64,000 bases of DNA, from NCBI RefSeq assembly GCF_001428105.1, contig NZ_LMSJ01000045.1:335903-399902 (forward strand), read 5' to 3'. The notes below the pieces were generated by a model that was not told the DNA's origin, searched no databases, and was given only the letters and a program-made list of their open reading frames with translations. Below, in pieces: positions 38,903-47,313 of this stretch. The stretch's first letter is position 1. The number at the start of each line of letters is the position of its first letter. Position numbers and translations under genes: made by a program. This DNA is from Paenibacillus sp. Soil766. Lineage in GTDB: Bacteria; Bacillota; Bacilli; Paenibacillales; NBRC-103111.

Positions 38903-40888
38903 ATGAGTGAACTTCGCAGTATACAAGAGCATAGTCGCGCAGAACACTTTGACGTGTTTCTTCGGCAAGGCTTTATACTTTCTGACAACTTTTCTTACGA
39001 GGGTTTGCAGGCAAACCCAAACTTACACCAAGTATTTGAAAACTGGAATCAGCAATTCGGTCCGAACATGCTGCCTTCGCATACCGCGCTGTTGTGCGTT
39101 AATGAGCATCTGTGTGTAATCGGCTCTTGTTCGAACGAGACGCCTTTGATAGGCAATTACCTGCAACCAGGTATCTCGTGGAAAGTGGCAGATCAGGGTG
39201 ATAATCCGTTTGCCCGTTGTGAAAGTACAGGTCATTTGCAATTGATGAATGGTGACGACTGGCACGTGCGAGAACTTAAAGCGTATTTGATTGCTGTAAC
39301 GCCAGTTTTGGATAACTATGGAAAAATCCAGTTTTATTTAGGTCTTTTTTCCCAATCTCGTATAAATATGGAAAATTTAGCGCATTTGCTATATAGTCTT
39401 GCACTTTCCTTTCAAAGTTCCATCCACAATGTGGAGGAACGTAGAAAGTATGATCGTTTAAATAATCTTCATCATTTGAAGGAATTGGAATCCAAGAAGC
39501 ATGTCATTCTTTTTGAAGCATCGAAGAGACTCCTTGCGAAGATAGATGTACATTCTGTTTTGACAGAAGTTATTGATTGTCTGGGGCGGGTATACCCCAA
39601 CACGCGTGTTGATTTACTTCTTTCCCAAGATAATGATTCAACGAATTTGTCCGTTAAGCCTTTGAATTTCCAACGGACAGAGTCCGATATTCGAACGCGA
39701 GCTTTCATGGAAGGTCAAGTCATTTTTGAGCCAACCATTAGGGGGAGTGCTTCAAGCTCGGGCAACATCGCAGCACCTTTATCGGGGAAACAAGGCGTGT
39801 ATGGTGTTCTGTACATGGAGTTCACGAATGAACTAATTGATGAGTCGGATTTACAATTTATTTCGCTGTTGGCGGACTCTGCCGGTACAGCTTTCGAAAA
39901 TGCGAAGCTGTACGAGCAATCGAATCTGATGATTAACGAATTGCGCCTCATTAATGAGATTACCAAACAGCTTAATCAAAGTTTACGTCTAAATGAAATT
40001 TTCAATTCAGCGTCTAGTGAAATTTTAAGTATTTTTGGTGCTGATTATAGTTGTATCCTTCAAAACACCAAAGATAGTGATCAACTTATTGTTCAAGCTA
40101 CGAACTTACCTGCCATGTTTCATGAGACATTTACACTTGATCAAGGTTTCTCAGGACTGATCTACTCAACTAAAGAACCGATCATTATTTCCGATTATTG
40201 GAGTAATGATAAAGTGCATTCTATCCTAATGCAGCGAACGAATTCTCGCTCACTTATTGGTTCACCCATTCTTGTAAACGGTAACGTAGAAGGGGTAATC
40301 CTCATTGTGCATCGTTTGCCCAACTTCTTCTCTTATGATAATTATAAGCTCTTGCAAGTGCTCTCCAGCCACATTGGACTAGCGATGACGAACGCCTCTT
40401 TGCATGCCGAAGTGAAGCGAATGGTAATTACGGATAATTTAACGGGCCTTTATGCTCGGCATTATTTGGATGAACAAGCGAATCTGATGCAGAAGAAAGA
40501 TTTCTGTGGGTCACTTATTGTTGTTGATATTGATAACTTCAAGAAAGTGAATGATACCTATGGTCACCAAATTGGTGATAAAATTCTTATTCATGTCAGC
40601 CAGATCATCAAGTCCAGTATTAGAGAGGTGGATATCGCGGCTAGATGGGGTGGAGAAGAGCTTGCTGTCTATTTGCCTCAAGTGTCTAAGGATCAGGCGA
40701 TTCGGATTGCAGAGCGCATTCGGAGGCGTGTAATGGAAGAGACACTGCCTCAAGTTACGGTGTCCTGCGGCGTATCGGATTGGAATTGGGAAGAGGATAG
40801 GATAAGTGTTGAGTCACTCTTTTACCGTGCAGATATGGCGCTTTATCAGGCCAAACATAGTGGCCGTAATCAAATTCAAATCGGTTGA
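38903..40888 (+). CDS. diguanylate cyclase with GAF sensor domains
   Basis: This is a 661-residue soluble protein. A divergent N-terminal region (1-180) is followed by two GAF-type domains (about 205-345 and 365-500). A GGDEF domain (about 510-661) follows, with active site GGEEL at 583-587 and the DNLTGLYARHYLDE start. The product-inhibition I-site RxxD is present (R574-D577), exactly five residues before GGEEL, so it should make c-di-GMP and be feedback inhibited. The TTG upstream of the ATG is less likely because ATG 38903 follows GAAGGAGAG. No EAL domain is present. The gene is monocistronic with a UUCG-loop terminator. Confidence 0.9.
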   Translation: MSELRSIQEHSRAEHFDVFLRQGFILSDNFSYEGLQANPNLHQVFENWNQQFGPNMLPSHTALLCVNEHLCVIGSCSNETPLIGNYLQPGISWKVADQGDNPFARCESTGHLQLMNGDDWHVRELKAYLIAVTPVLDNYGKIQFYLGLFSQSRINMENLAHLLYSLALSFQSSIHNVEERRKYDRLNNLHHLKELESKKHVILFEASKRLLAKIDVHSVLTEVIDCLGRVYPNTRVDLLLSQDNDSTNLSVKPLNFQRTESDIRTRAFMEGQVIFEPTIRGSASSSGNIAAPLSGKQGVYGVLYMEFTNELIDESDLQFISLLADSAGTAFENAKLYEQSNLMINELRLINEITKQLNQSLRLNEIFNSASSEILSIFGADYSCILQNTKDSDQLIVQATNLPAMFHETFTLDQGFSGLIYSTKEPIIISDYWSNDKVHSILMQRTNSRSLIGSPILVNGNVEGVILIVHRLPNFFSYDNYKLLQVLSSHIGLAMTNASLHAEVKRMVITDNLTGLYARHYLDEQANLMQKKDFCGSLIVVDIDNFKKVNDTYGHQIGDKILIHVSQIIKSSIREVDIAARWGGEELAVYLPQVSKDQAIRIAERIRRRVMEETLPQVTVSCGVSDWNWEEDRISVESLFYRADMALYQAKHSGRNQIQIG

Positions 40889-40897
40889 CGCATATTG

Positions 40898-40926
40898 GTG
40901 CTTGTCTTCGGACAGGCACTTTTTTC
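40898..40926 (+). terminator. terminator of the cyclase gene
   Basis: GTGCTTGTC and GACAGGCAC form a nine-bp stem closed by a TTCG tetraloop and followed by a T run. Confidence 0.85.
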
Positions 40927-40927
40927 T

Positions 40928-41032
40928 TTACCACAGTAAGTTTTCGGTTCCCGAAAAGTCTTTCTGTTGGCGTTAAAGCCAACATCTAAACGCGGTTGTT
41001 CTTCTTTGATTGGTCTCGATAGAGGATTTTTC
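40928..41032 (+). repeat. dispersed structured repeat, copy 2
   Basis: This copy contains a perfect hairpin TTTTCGG-TTC-CCGAAAA, a second TTGGC-GTTAAA-GCCAA, the shared CATCTAAACGCGGT, and TCTCGATAGAGG within TGATTGG...CCAATCA. It is related to 36408-36525. It fills much of the 313-base gap between the cyclase terminator and the TVP38 gene; the rest holds the 16-bp palindrome at 41157. Confidence 0.7.
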
Positions 41033-41156
41033 CAATCAGGTAGGTGAAGTGGAGATTACATTTGCATGATTTGCATGTATCCAGTTGAACGTATTTCTCC
41101 ATCTAGTAGGTATTGATGAAGGATAACGATCACCTGTTTGCTCTTCCTGAACCTGT

Positions 41157-41172
41157 TGTAACATGTTACAAT
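41157..41172. promoter_or_regulatory. perfect 16-bp palindrome overlapping a -10 box
   Basis: TTGTAACATGTTACAA is fully palindromic. Its right end contributes TACAAT, a good -10, 29 bases ahead of the TTG start of the TVP38 gene. It is a likely repressor operator. Confidence 0.5.
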
Positions 41173-41201
41173 GATTTGGTCTAAGGGAGGATGGTCGAAT
41201 T

Positions 41202-41885
41202 TTGTCGGCATTTAAAAGTAAACGTACAGGACTACTTATTTGTATTTTTATTGTGCTCGTTGGCTTGCTATATTTCTTCTTCTTTAATCCTATAGGCATT
41301 AAACTTGCACATAGTAATATGCGGCAATTGTCCGGACATCTAAGAGACATCGGCTGGCCTGGTAAAATAATTGGAATGAGTTTGATTTTCTTCCAAACCT
41401 TCTTTCCGTTTATTCCCTTTGTTCTCGTAGCAGGTACTAACGTTGCGATATTTGGAATAAAAATGGGATTTCTTGTGAACTATGTGATGTCGTGCTTGGG
41501 AGCCGTTGTTTCCTTTTATTTTGCACGTTATTATGGACATGCTTGGGTAGAAAAGAAACTGGAACGGTTTCCGCTCGTTACGCAATTTAGTAAGCGGATG
41601 GAAAGGCACGGCTTTTTCTATGTACTAATCGGACGCTTGATTCCGATATTGCCATCTTCTGCAGTTAACTTCTCGGCAGGTCTAACTCGAATGAGATTTC
41701 GGCATTTCTTATGGGGCACATTATTGGGGAAACTTCCAATCGTATTCCTGGAGTCAATGATCGCGCATGATCTATTTCATTTTCAGCGGTACAAGGGAAG
41801 ATTACTATTATTGCTTGGGATATTGGTCTTGTTAGTATTCCTAGGAAATAGTGTGAAGAGGGCACTAGCGCCTAAGACGAAATAA
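41202..41885 (+). CDS. TVP38/TMEM64 (VTT-domain) membrane protein
   Basis: This 227-residue integral membrane protein has a hydrophobic N-terminal segment (10-28), then the VTT (SNARE-associated) domain. That domain is marked by FIPFVLVAGTNVAIFGIKMGFLVNYVMSCLGAVVSFYFARYYG and GRLIPILPSSAVNFSAGLTRMRFRHFLWGTLLGKLP. A C-terminal membrane helix follows. Related DedA/VTT proteins are thought to move lipids between leaflets. The start is TTG, about 11 bases after GGGAGG; no better ATG is in frame. Confidence 0.88.
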   Translation: MSAFKSKRTGLLICIFIVLVGLLYFFFFNPIGIKLAHSNMRQLSGHLRDIGWPGKIIGMSLIFFQTFFPFIPFVLVAGTNVAIFGIKMGFLVNYVMSCLGAVVSFYFARYYGHAWVEKKLERFPLVTQFSKRMERHGFFYVLIGRLIPILPSSAVNFSAGLTRMRFRHFLWGTLLGKLPIVFLESMIAHDLFHFQRYKGRLLLLLGILVLLVFLGNSVKRALAPKTK

Positions 41886-42001
41886 AGGGCTTACATGGAG
41901 AATGCAGGAAATTTTGTAGTTGCTTTCCCTTCCTATTCCAAGTTATCATAGAGGAAGCAAGACGACCAACTCATTACGCAACTATAATGGAGGAATGAAA
42001 T

Positions 42002-42250
42002 ATGCCAAGTGCCAATAATGCAGCAATTGTTGAGATTTCCCAAACAGCGAATAAATTCAGATCATCTATCGTTCTTCAATATGACAATAAGTATATCGAT
42101 GTGAAAAGTATCCTTGGCTTGTTTACGACTCTTCTTAGCTCCAGCAACTATGATTTGCATGTTCATGGACCGGATGCTGAAGAAGCGAAAACAGCTATGG
42201 CTGAAGTATTTGCGAAGCATAATCTAGGCGTAAACGTCGTTCAAGATTAG
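42002..42250 (+). CDS. HPr-family protein lacking the phospho-histidine (Crh-like)
   Basis: This 82-residue protein aligns with HPr from QTANKF (HPr QTASKY) onward: VLQYDNKYIDVKSILGL matches VNLEYNGKTVNLKSIMGV, and the C-terminal helix EEAKTAMAEVFAKH fits. Ser36 in VKSILG corresponds to regulatory Ser46. The HARPAT motif is absent: the His15 position is Asn5, and the first beta strand of HPr is missing, since only four residues precede it. It therefore cannot carry phosphate from enzyme I but could be phosphorylated on Ser by HPr kinase, as Crh is, to act with CcpA. A good GGAGGAATG-type site fixes the start. Confidence 0.8.
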   Translation: MPSANNAAIVEISQTANKFRSSIVLQYDNKYIDVKSILGLFTTLLSSSNYDLHVHGPDAEEAKTAMAEVFAKHNLGVNVVQD

Positions 42251-42261
42251 TTTTGAATCGC

Positions 42262-42300
42262 GAGAAGGTATTCTCAGAATCTCTGAGGGTACCTTCTCTT
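42262..42300 (+). terminator. hairpin after the Crh-like gene
   Basis: GAGAAGGTA and TACCTTCTC pair, with inner TCTCAGA/TCTGAG; only a short T tract follows. Confidence 0.5.
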
Positions 42301-42373
42301 GTATATTACGGCAATTTCGCTTAATATAGATCATATAAGGACGGATGACTTTGCGTATGGGGGGAAGTTGGGA

Positions 42374-42661
42374 ATGTCTTCATCTGATTTATTGCTGGAT
42401 ATGAATCAAAAGGCGCTTAATCTTCTTCAAGAAGATGCAGATAAAATCGAAAAGCTGATCGAAGTTCAGATGGAAAACTTGACGACACGTCAATGTCCAC
42501 TTTACGAAGAGGTATTAGATACGCAAATGTACGGACTATCGAGAGAAATTGATTTTGCCATTCGAGCGGGACTGATCTCCGAAATACCAGGCAAACAAAT
42601 TCTCAATAAGCTTGAACGTAATCTTGCGCAGCTGTATGAAGCGTTGAACAATAAAAAGTAA
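42374..42661 (+). CDS. ylaN: YlaN family protein
   Basis: This 95-residue protein matches YlaN (DUF1507): RQCPLYEEVLDTQMYGLSREIDFAIRAGLI is nearly invariant in the family. YlaN has been linked to iron homeostasis, including interaction with Fur, and is conserved in Firmicutes. The frame extends upstream, but ATG 42374 follows GGGGGGAAG and gives the family length. The gene stop lies inside its terminator stem. Confidence 0.93.
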   Translation: MSSSDLLLDMNQKALNLLQEDADKIEKLIEVQMENLTTRQCPLYEEVLDTQMYGLSREIDFAIRAGLISEIPGKQILNKLERNLAQLYEALNNKK

Positions 42662-42682
42662 CCCCGAGGGGTTACTTTTTTT
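42653..42682 (+). terminator. ylaN terminator
   Basis: AAAAAGTAACCCC and GGGGTTACTTTTT form a perfect stem with a two-base GA loop, followed by a T run. Confidence 0.8.
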
Positions 42683-42699
42683 GTTTGTCATTTGTGCAA

Positions 42700-43746
42700 T
42701 TAAACTAAGAAGAATACGACACCAAGGATGATATAGACGAACAAGAGAAGAAGTCCTTCATACCAGTTCGTAGATCCATCCTGCGTGATGGATTTGGTAA
42801 TGAAGACGGCGACGCCGATAGCTGCGATCTCATAGGTGGTAAAGACAATGTTCATGGGTGTACCACTGATGAAGAAGCTGAGAAGGATGAGCACTGGCGC
42901 GACGAATAGGGCGATTTGTAAAGAGCTTCCGACCGCAATTTCCACGGCTGCGCCCATTTTATTTTTCATAGCCATCATGACCGCGGCACTATGTTCTGCT
43001 GCATTTCCGATAATAGCAATGAGGAATGCGCCGACAAACAGGTCAGATAAGCCGAATTTGCCTTTAACTTCCTCTATGGTTCCTACTAACCATTCACTTG
43101 TAAAGGCCACCATGGCAGTCGCTACGATGAGGAATATAATCGAGGTGCCTTTGGACCATGCAGCTTCGCCATGTTCAATGGCTTCATCAGACAGCACACT
43201 TTTATGAGTAACCATCGAGAAGAACAGCCAGAGCAGGTAAGCTACGATGAGGACAATTGCTACAATCATACTCATGGAGGATGTTTCGTCAGTTGTCAAT
43301 CCGCTGGCAAATATCGCAGGAATGAAGAGTGCAACAACACCCAGAATCATCAGTGAAGAATTATGAGACGCTAACTTAACGTTAAAGGATTGCTCTTTGA
43401 ACTTTAACCCTCCTGCAAATAAGCTGAGTCCAAGAACGAGCAACAAGTTCCCGATGATGGCACCAGTTAGACTGGCTTTGACGACTTCGAACAACCCATC
43501 GCGGACTAAGAAGAAGGCAATAATGAGCTCAGCTGCATTCCCGAAGGTTGCATTGAGGAACCCGCCCATTCGGTCTCCCGCATAATGTGCAACGCTTTCT
43601 GTTGCTTTTCCTAAGAATCCAGCCACAAAAACGATGGCGATACAAGCGATTACGAATTGCAGAGTTGTATCCTGGTGCGTATAATGCGCGATGCCGGCTG
43701 CTATGAATGAGACTAACAAGCCAATGTAGAATAATTTTCCTTTCAA
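42700..43746 (-). CDS. calcium/proton antiporter (CaCA family, YfkE/ChaA-like)
   Basis: This 348-residue membrane antiporter has about 11 segments. The two inverted alpha repeats carry GNAAELIIAFFLVRDG (near residue 69) and GNAAEHSAAVMMAMKNKMGAAVEIAVGSSLQIALF (near 246), with the ion-binding glutamates in GNAAE. The length fits bacterial Cax/YfkE proteins, which expel Ca2+ using the proton gradient. The start is TTG, six bases after GGAGGG. Monocistronic, convergent with ylaN. Confidence 0.93.
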   Translation of the reverse strand: MKGKLFYIGLLVSFIAAGIAHYTHQDTTLQFVIACIAIVFVAGFLGKATESVAHYAGDRMGGFLNATFGNAAELIIAFFLVRDGLFEVVKASLTGAIIGNLLLVLGLSLFAGGLKFKEQSFNVKLASHNSSLMILGVVALFIPAIFASGLTTDETSSMSMIVAIVLIVAYLLWLFFSMVTHKSVLSDEAIEHGEAAWSKGTSIIFLIVATAMVAFTSEWLVGTIEEVKGKFGLSDLFVGAFLIAIIGNAAEHSAAVMMAMKNKMGAAVEIAVGSSLQIALFVAPVLILLSFFISGTPMNIVFTTYEIAAIGVAVFITKSITQDGSTNWYEGLLLLFVYIILGVVFFLV

Positions 43747-43906
43747 TGGGAACCCTCCGACTCAAATATATTGGGAATTTTTACTTCTTTTAATATACCT
43801 ACTTTGCGTAATATTGTAAATTAAAATGGATACGAGCAGGCAGTTCTTGCTTTAAGCTTTTGTTCTTATTACAATAGATTTATACCAAGTTTAGGGAGTG
43901 ATCCGT

Positions 43907-44284
43907 ATGTCCGAAGACAATCAAACCGGCTTAATTCGAATTTCTGATGACGTAGTATCGACAATTGCAGGGCTTGCAGCCTTGGAAACAGCAGGCATCG
44001 CGGGCATGTCAGGTGGTATCTCAGAAGGCTTAGCTAAGCGTTTAAGTGGTAAGAATGTGCAGCGCGGTGTTTCTGTTGAGGTAGGACAAGTTGAAGCAGC
44101 GATTGATTTACGAGTGATCGTTAAATATGGCTCCCGAATTCAAGATGTTTGTAGAGATCTCCAAGAGAACGTTCGGGAAGCCGTTGAAAATATGACGGGT
44201 TTAAATGTTGTGGAAGTCAACGTGAAAGTAGAAGGTGTCGCTTTCACCGAAGAAGAAACAGAAGATCAGCTACGAGTGAAATAA
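43907..44284 (+). CDS. Asp23/Gls24 family protein
   Basis: This 125-residue protein of the Asp23/YloU family has GLIRISDDVVSTIAGLAALETAGIAGMSGG and IDLRVIVKYGSRIQDVCRDLQENVREAVENMTGLNVVEVNVKVEGV. These cytoplasmic proteins often sit at the membrane and respond to envelope stress. GTG 43898 is also in frame, but ATG 43907 is eight bases after AGGGAG. Monocistronic and convergent with the FtsW-like gene, whose stop falls inside the shared hairpin. Confidence 0.92.
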   Translation: MSEDNQTGLIRISDDVVSTIAGLAALETAGIAGMSGGISEGLAKRLSGKNVQRGVSVEVGQVEAAIDLRVIVKYGSRIQDVCRDLQENVREAVENMTGLNVVEVNVKVEGVAFTEEETEDQLRVK

Positions 44285-44293
44285 GCCCCATAA

Positions 44294-44340
44294 AAAAAGA
44301 CCCTATCGACGTTATATTATGTCGATAAGGGTCTCTTTTT
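44294..44340. terminator. bidirectional terminator overlapping the end of the FtsW-like gene
   Basis: GACCCTATCGAC and GTCGATAAGGGTC pair, flanked by A and T runs. The stop of the minus-strand gene (44317-44319) lies in its loop region. Confidence 0.8.
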
Positions 44341-45495
44341 ATGGGGTTTCTGTGCTTTTTGTGAAGCTGGTAATTCTTTGTAGGATTGTTCACGAGAAAT
44401 CCCGAGTATAACCCCCATACTGATAAGAGAAACCATCATAGAGGAGCCGCCTGCTGAGATGAAGGGCAATGTTACACCTGTAAGTGGAATGGTATTGGTG
44501 ACGCCGCCGATATTAATAAAGGCTTGTATAGCGAACATGACCATGATTCCTACTCCGGATAACATGCCGAACATGTCTGGACAGCGAACTGCAATGAGAA
44601 TCCCTCGCCAAATGAAGATTAAATAGATCAGAAGGAAGAGAGAGCTGCCAATAAATCCGAGCTCTTCGCCTATAATTGCAAAGATGAAATCGTTATGTGC
44701 TTCTGGTAAATAGTGAAGCTTCTGAATACCTTGTCCGAATCCGGCGCCAGTTAACCCGCCATGCCCGAATGCGTATAAGGATTGCACAACTTGTAAGCCA
44801 GAGCCTTGCGGATCAGCGAACGGATCCATGAATGATGTTATTCGATTGAGTCTAAAGTCAGAGTCAGTGTTACCGAATACTAAGTACAAGAGAATTGCAA
44901 TACCAATAAAAATCGTAAGAATAGTTCCAAGATAAAAAATATGCTTGAGATTAGAACCTCCGACCATGATGACAATGGCTGAGCACGCTAAGAGAATCAT
45001 ACAGGAACCGAAATCGGGCTGTAGGAGGATCAAACCGCACACGAAGCCTACGATCAAGATGGCAGGGAGTAATCCTTTACGAAAACTTCTGAACTTCTCT
45101 TCTTTATTACTAATCAGCGAGGCTAAGTAAAGAACAACAATTAATTTGGCAAACTCCGTCGGTTGTATCCCATATCTGCCAAGTGAGTACCAGCTGCTCG
45201 CCCCATTCGCTTTACTCGTAAAGACGACGAAGATTAGGCCGAGTACAATGAAGAAGAAAGCAGGGATAACGAGCTTCTTTAACTTCGTGTAATGGAGATT
45301 CATGCAAAATAACATGCCAATCGTGCCGATCCCGACAGCAACTATCTGCTTTCTCGTAAAGAACCACGGGTCGTCCCACCGATAGGCACTTGTCATTGAA
45401 CTTGCGCTGAACACCATAACTAAACCAAAACAGACTAACACAAAGGTTAATAAGAGCAGCAGAAAATCCGGCGTTCCTCTTCGAGGGGGATTCAT
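44317..45495 (-). CDS. FtsW/RodA/SpoVE family peptidoglycan polymerase
   Basis: This 392-residue SEDS-family protein has about ten membrane segments. The hallmark sequences are QPTEFAKLIVVLYLAS, LLQPDFGSCMILL, GLTGAGFGQGIQKLHYLPEAHNDFIFAIIGEELGFIG and TGVTLPFISAGGSSMMVSLISMG. These enzymes polymerise lipid II with a partner class B PBP. The sequence alone does not separate FtsW from SpoVE; no division or spore cluster surrounds it. It is followed 13 bases upstream in sequence by yugN, probably in the same transcript. Confidence 0.92.
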   Translation of the reverse strand: MNPPRRGTPDFLLLLLTFVLVCFGLVMVFSASSMTSAYRWDDPWFFTRKQIVAVGIGTIGMLFCMNLHYTKLKKLVIPAFFFIVLGLIFVVFTSKANGASSWYSLGRYGIQPTEFAKLIVVLYLASLISNKEEKFRSFRKGLLPAILIVGFVCGLILLQPDFGSCMILLACSAIVIMVGGSNLKHIFYLGTILTIFIGIAILLYLVFGNTDSDFRLNRITSFMDPFADPQGSGLQVVQSLYAFGHGGLTGAGFGQGIQKLHYLPEAHNDFIFAIIGEELGFIGSSLFLLIYLIFIWRGILIAVRCPDMFGMLSGVGIMVMFAIQAFINIGGVTNTIPLTGVTLPFISAGGSSMMVSLISMGVILGISREQSYKELPASQKAQKPHKKRPLST

Positions 45496-45508
45496 GCTGA
45501 TTCCTCGC

Positions 45509-45871
45509 CTAGTCTGCTAATAATTGTTGCAGTTGGTCTAATTTTTGTTTTGAAATCTTAAGTACGTTCTCTGGGATTGGAGAATCGTAGTCCAAGCCAT
45601 GTGGGAACGTTTCTTTGCCTATGTAAGCTTCCTCTAGATATAATACCGCGTAGGGAGATTCTAGCTTACCTGTTTCTACGCGTGCATTAACACGTAAGAA
45701 GTAAACAGCTTTGCTTGCTTTATCTTCCATTTTAAAATCGTAAGTAGCACGGGTGTATTCCCATTGCCAACGTACGAAACCAAGTTTAGTTGTTACTTCG
45801 TCCAAGTGAGCCAAATCGCTTTTTAGGCCTTTTAAGCCAGCTGCTTCAATAATCAATTTTAACGCCTCCAT
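45509..45871 (-). CDS. yugN: YugN family protein
   Basis: This 120-residue small soluble protein shows the YugN pattern: LGFVRWQWEYTRATYDFKMED, YFLRVNARVETGKLESPYAVLYLEEAYIGKETFPHGLDYDSPIPE. Its function is unknown. It precedes the SEDS gene by 13 bases on the same strand. Confidence 0.85.
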   Translation of the reverse strand: MEALKLIIEAAGLKGLKSDLAHLDEVTTKLGFVRWQWEYTRATYDFKMEDKASKAVYFLRVNARVETGKLESPYAVLYLEEAYIGKETFPHGLDYDSPIPENVLKISKQKLDQLQQLLAD

Positions 45872-46064
45872 ATATTGTACGTATGCATTCTTTTCTCATG
45901 ATAGTATGTTTCTAATGGTTCTGCAAGTCGATTGCCTTCTGTAAATTCTAATATTTGATGGCACTTTAGAGATGAAACCGTGATTGATATTTGATAGAAT
46001 AGGTTTCAAGAGATCATTTTAGATATATAGTTAGGTGATCACGCCTTAGGAGGTGGATGAACTT

Positions 46065-47234
46065 ATGAATCATTTTCATGAAGATCTCCAAGCCATTTAT
46101 GAAGAAATGGTGGGCTGGAGACGTTATTTACATCAGCATCCTGAGCTTTCCTACCATGAATACCAGACAGCAGAATTTGTTGCGAAGCATTTGCTAAGCT
46201 GGGATATTGAAGTGCGTACTGGCGTAGGCGGGAATGGTGTTGTTGGTTTGCTTCGCGGCAACGGTGAGGGACCGACGGTTGCTCTGCGTGCAGACATGGA
46301 TGCTCTACCCATTCAGGATGAGAAGAACTGTGACTATACATCAACCAAGAACTGGATTATGCATGCCTGTGGACATGATGCACATACATCAACTTTGCTT
46401 GGGATTGCCAAAGTGGCAAGCATGCATCGGACGGAGATCAAAGGTAATCTGGTTTTTCTATTCCAGCATGCTGAAGAAATTTCACCAGGTGGAGCTGACT
46501 CGATGATCAAAGAAGGAGCCCTGGACGGTGTAGATGCTGTATTCGGCGTTCACTTATGGACACCGTTCCCGGTGGGTCATGTTTACACGCGATCAGGGCC
46601 TTTTATGGCCGCGCCAGATGAATTCACCATTCGCATCCAAGGGAAAGGCGGACATGGCGGATTGCCTCACCAAACGATTGATAGCGTGTATGTCGCCTCG
46701 CAATTAGTCGTTAATCTGCAATCGATTGTGAGCCGTCAAGTTGATCCTGTTGAGCCTTGTGTGGTCAGTGTAGGCTCGTTCCATGGAGGGACTAGCTTCA
46801 ATGTAATTGCTGAAACGAGTGTACTTAACGGGACTGTACGTACCTTCAATCCAGAATTAAGACAAGAAGTGAGAACACGCATGGAGAGGATCGTACGTGC
46901 TACTTGTGAAATGTCGCAAGCAACCTACGAGCTGGAATATAAACTAGGATATCCAACTGTAATCAATGATGCTAACGAAGCGGCTCGTTTCTTTCAAGTA
47001 GGCGCTGCTTTGTTTGGTGAGGAAGCGGTACATGAATCCCCTCTTATTATGGCCGGAGAAGACTTTTCCTATTATTTGCAAGAGAAGCCAGGCTGCTTTA
47101 TGTTCGTAGGTGCTGGTAATGCGGAAGCTGGTATCGTATATCCTCATCATCACCCGAAGTTTGATATAGATGAAAGATCTATGCTGAACGCAGCGAATTT
47201 ACTCCTGTCTATGGCCTTGGATTATATGGCATGA
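46065..47234 (+). CDS. M20-family amidohydrolase (N-acyl-amino-acid type)
   Basis: This 389-residue metallohydrolase of the M20D/IAA-amidohydrolase type has metal and catalytic motifs CGHDAHTSTLLG, FQHAEEISPGGADSMIKEGAL and VFGVHLWTPFPVG. It also has GKGGHGGLPHQTIDS in the dimerisation domain and MAGEDFSYYLQEKPGCFMFVGAG. It should cleave N-acyl groups from amino acids or peptides. GTG 46053 overlaps the AGGAGG site, so ATG 46065 is preferred. Monocistronic. Confidence 0.93.
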   Translation: MNHFHEDLQAIYEEMVGWRRYLHQHPELSYHEYQTAEFVAKHLLSWDIEVRTGVGGNGVVGLLRGNGEGPTVALRADMDALPIQDEKNCDYTSTKNWIMHACGHDAHTSTLLGIAKVASMHRTEIKGNLVFLFQHAEEISPGGADSMIKEGALDGVDAVFGVHLWTPFPVGHVYTRSGPFMAAPDEFTIRIQGKGGHGGLPHQTIDSVYVASQLVVNLQSIVSRQVDPVEPCVVSVGSFHGGTSFNVIAETSVLNGTVRTFNPELRQEVRTRMERIVRATCEMSQATYELEYKLGYPTVINDANEAARFFQVGAALFGEEAVHESPLIMAGEDFSYYLQEKPGCFMFVGAGNAEAGIVYPHHHPKFDIDERSMLNAANLLLSMALDYMA

Positions 47235-47313
47235 ATGCCCGCGGTTCTTTGGTGAAAGCTAATGTAGCAATTATTTGTTGTTGCTTACCATGACACCAAG
47301 GAGGATGATGAAA

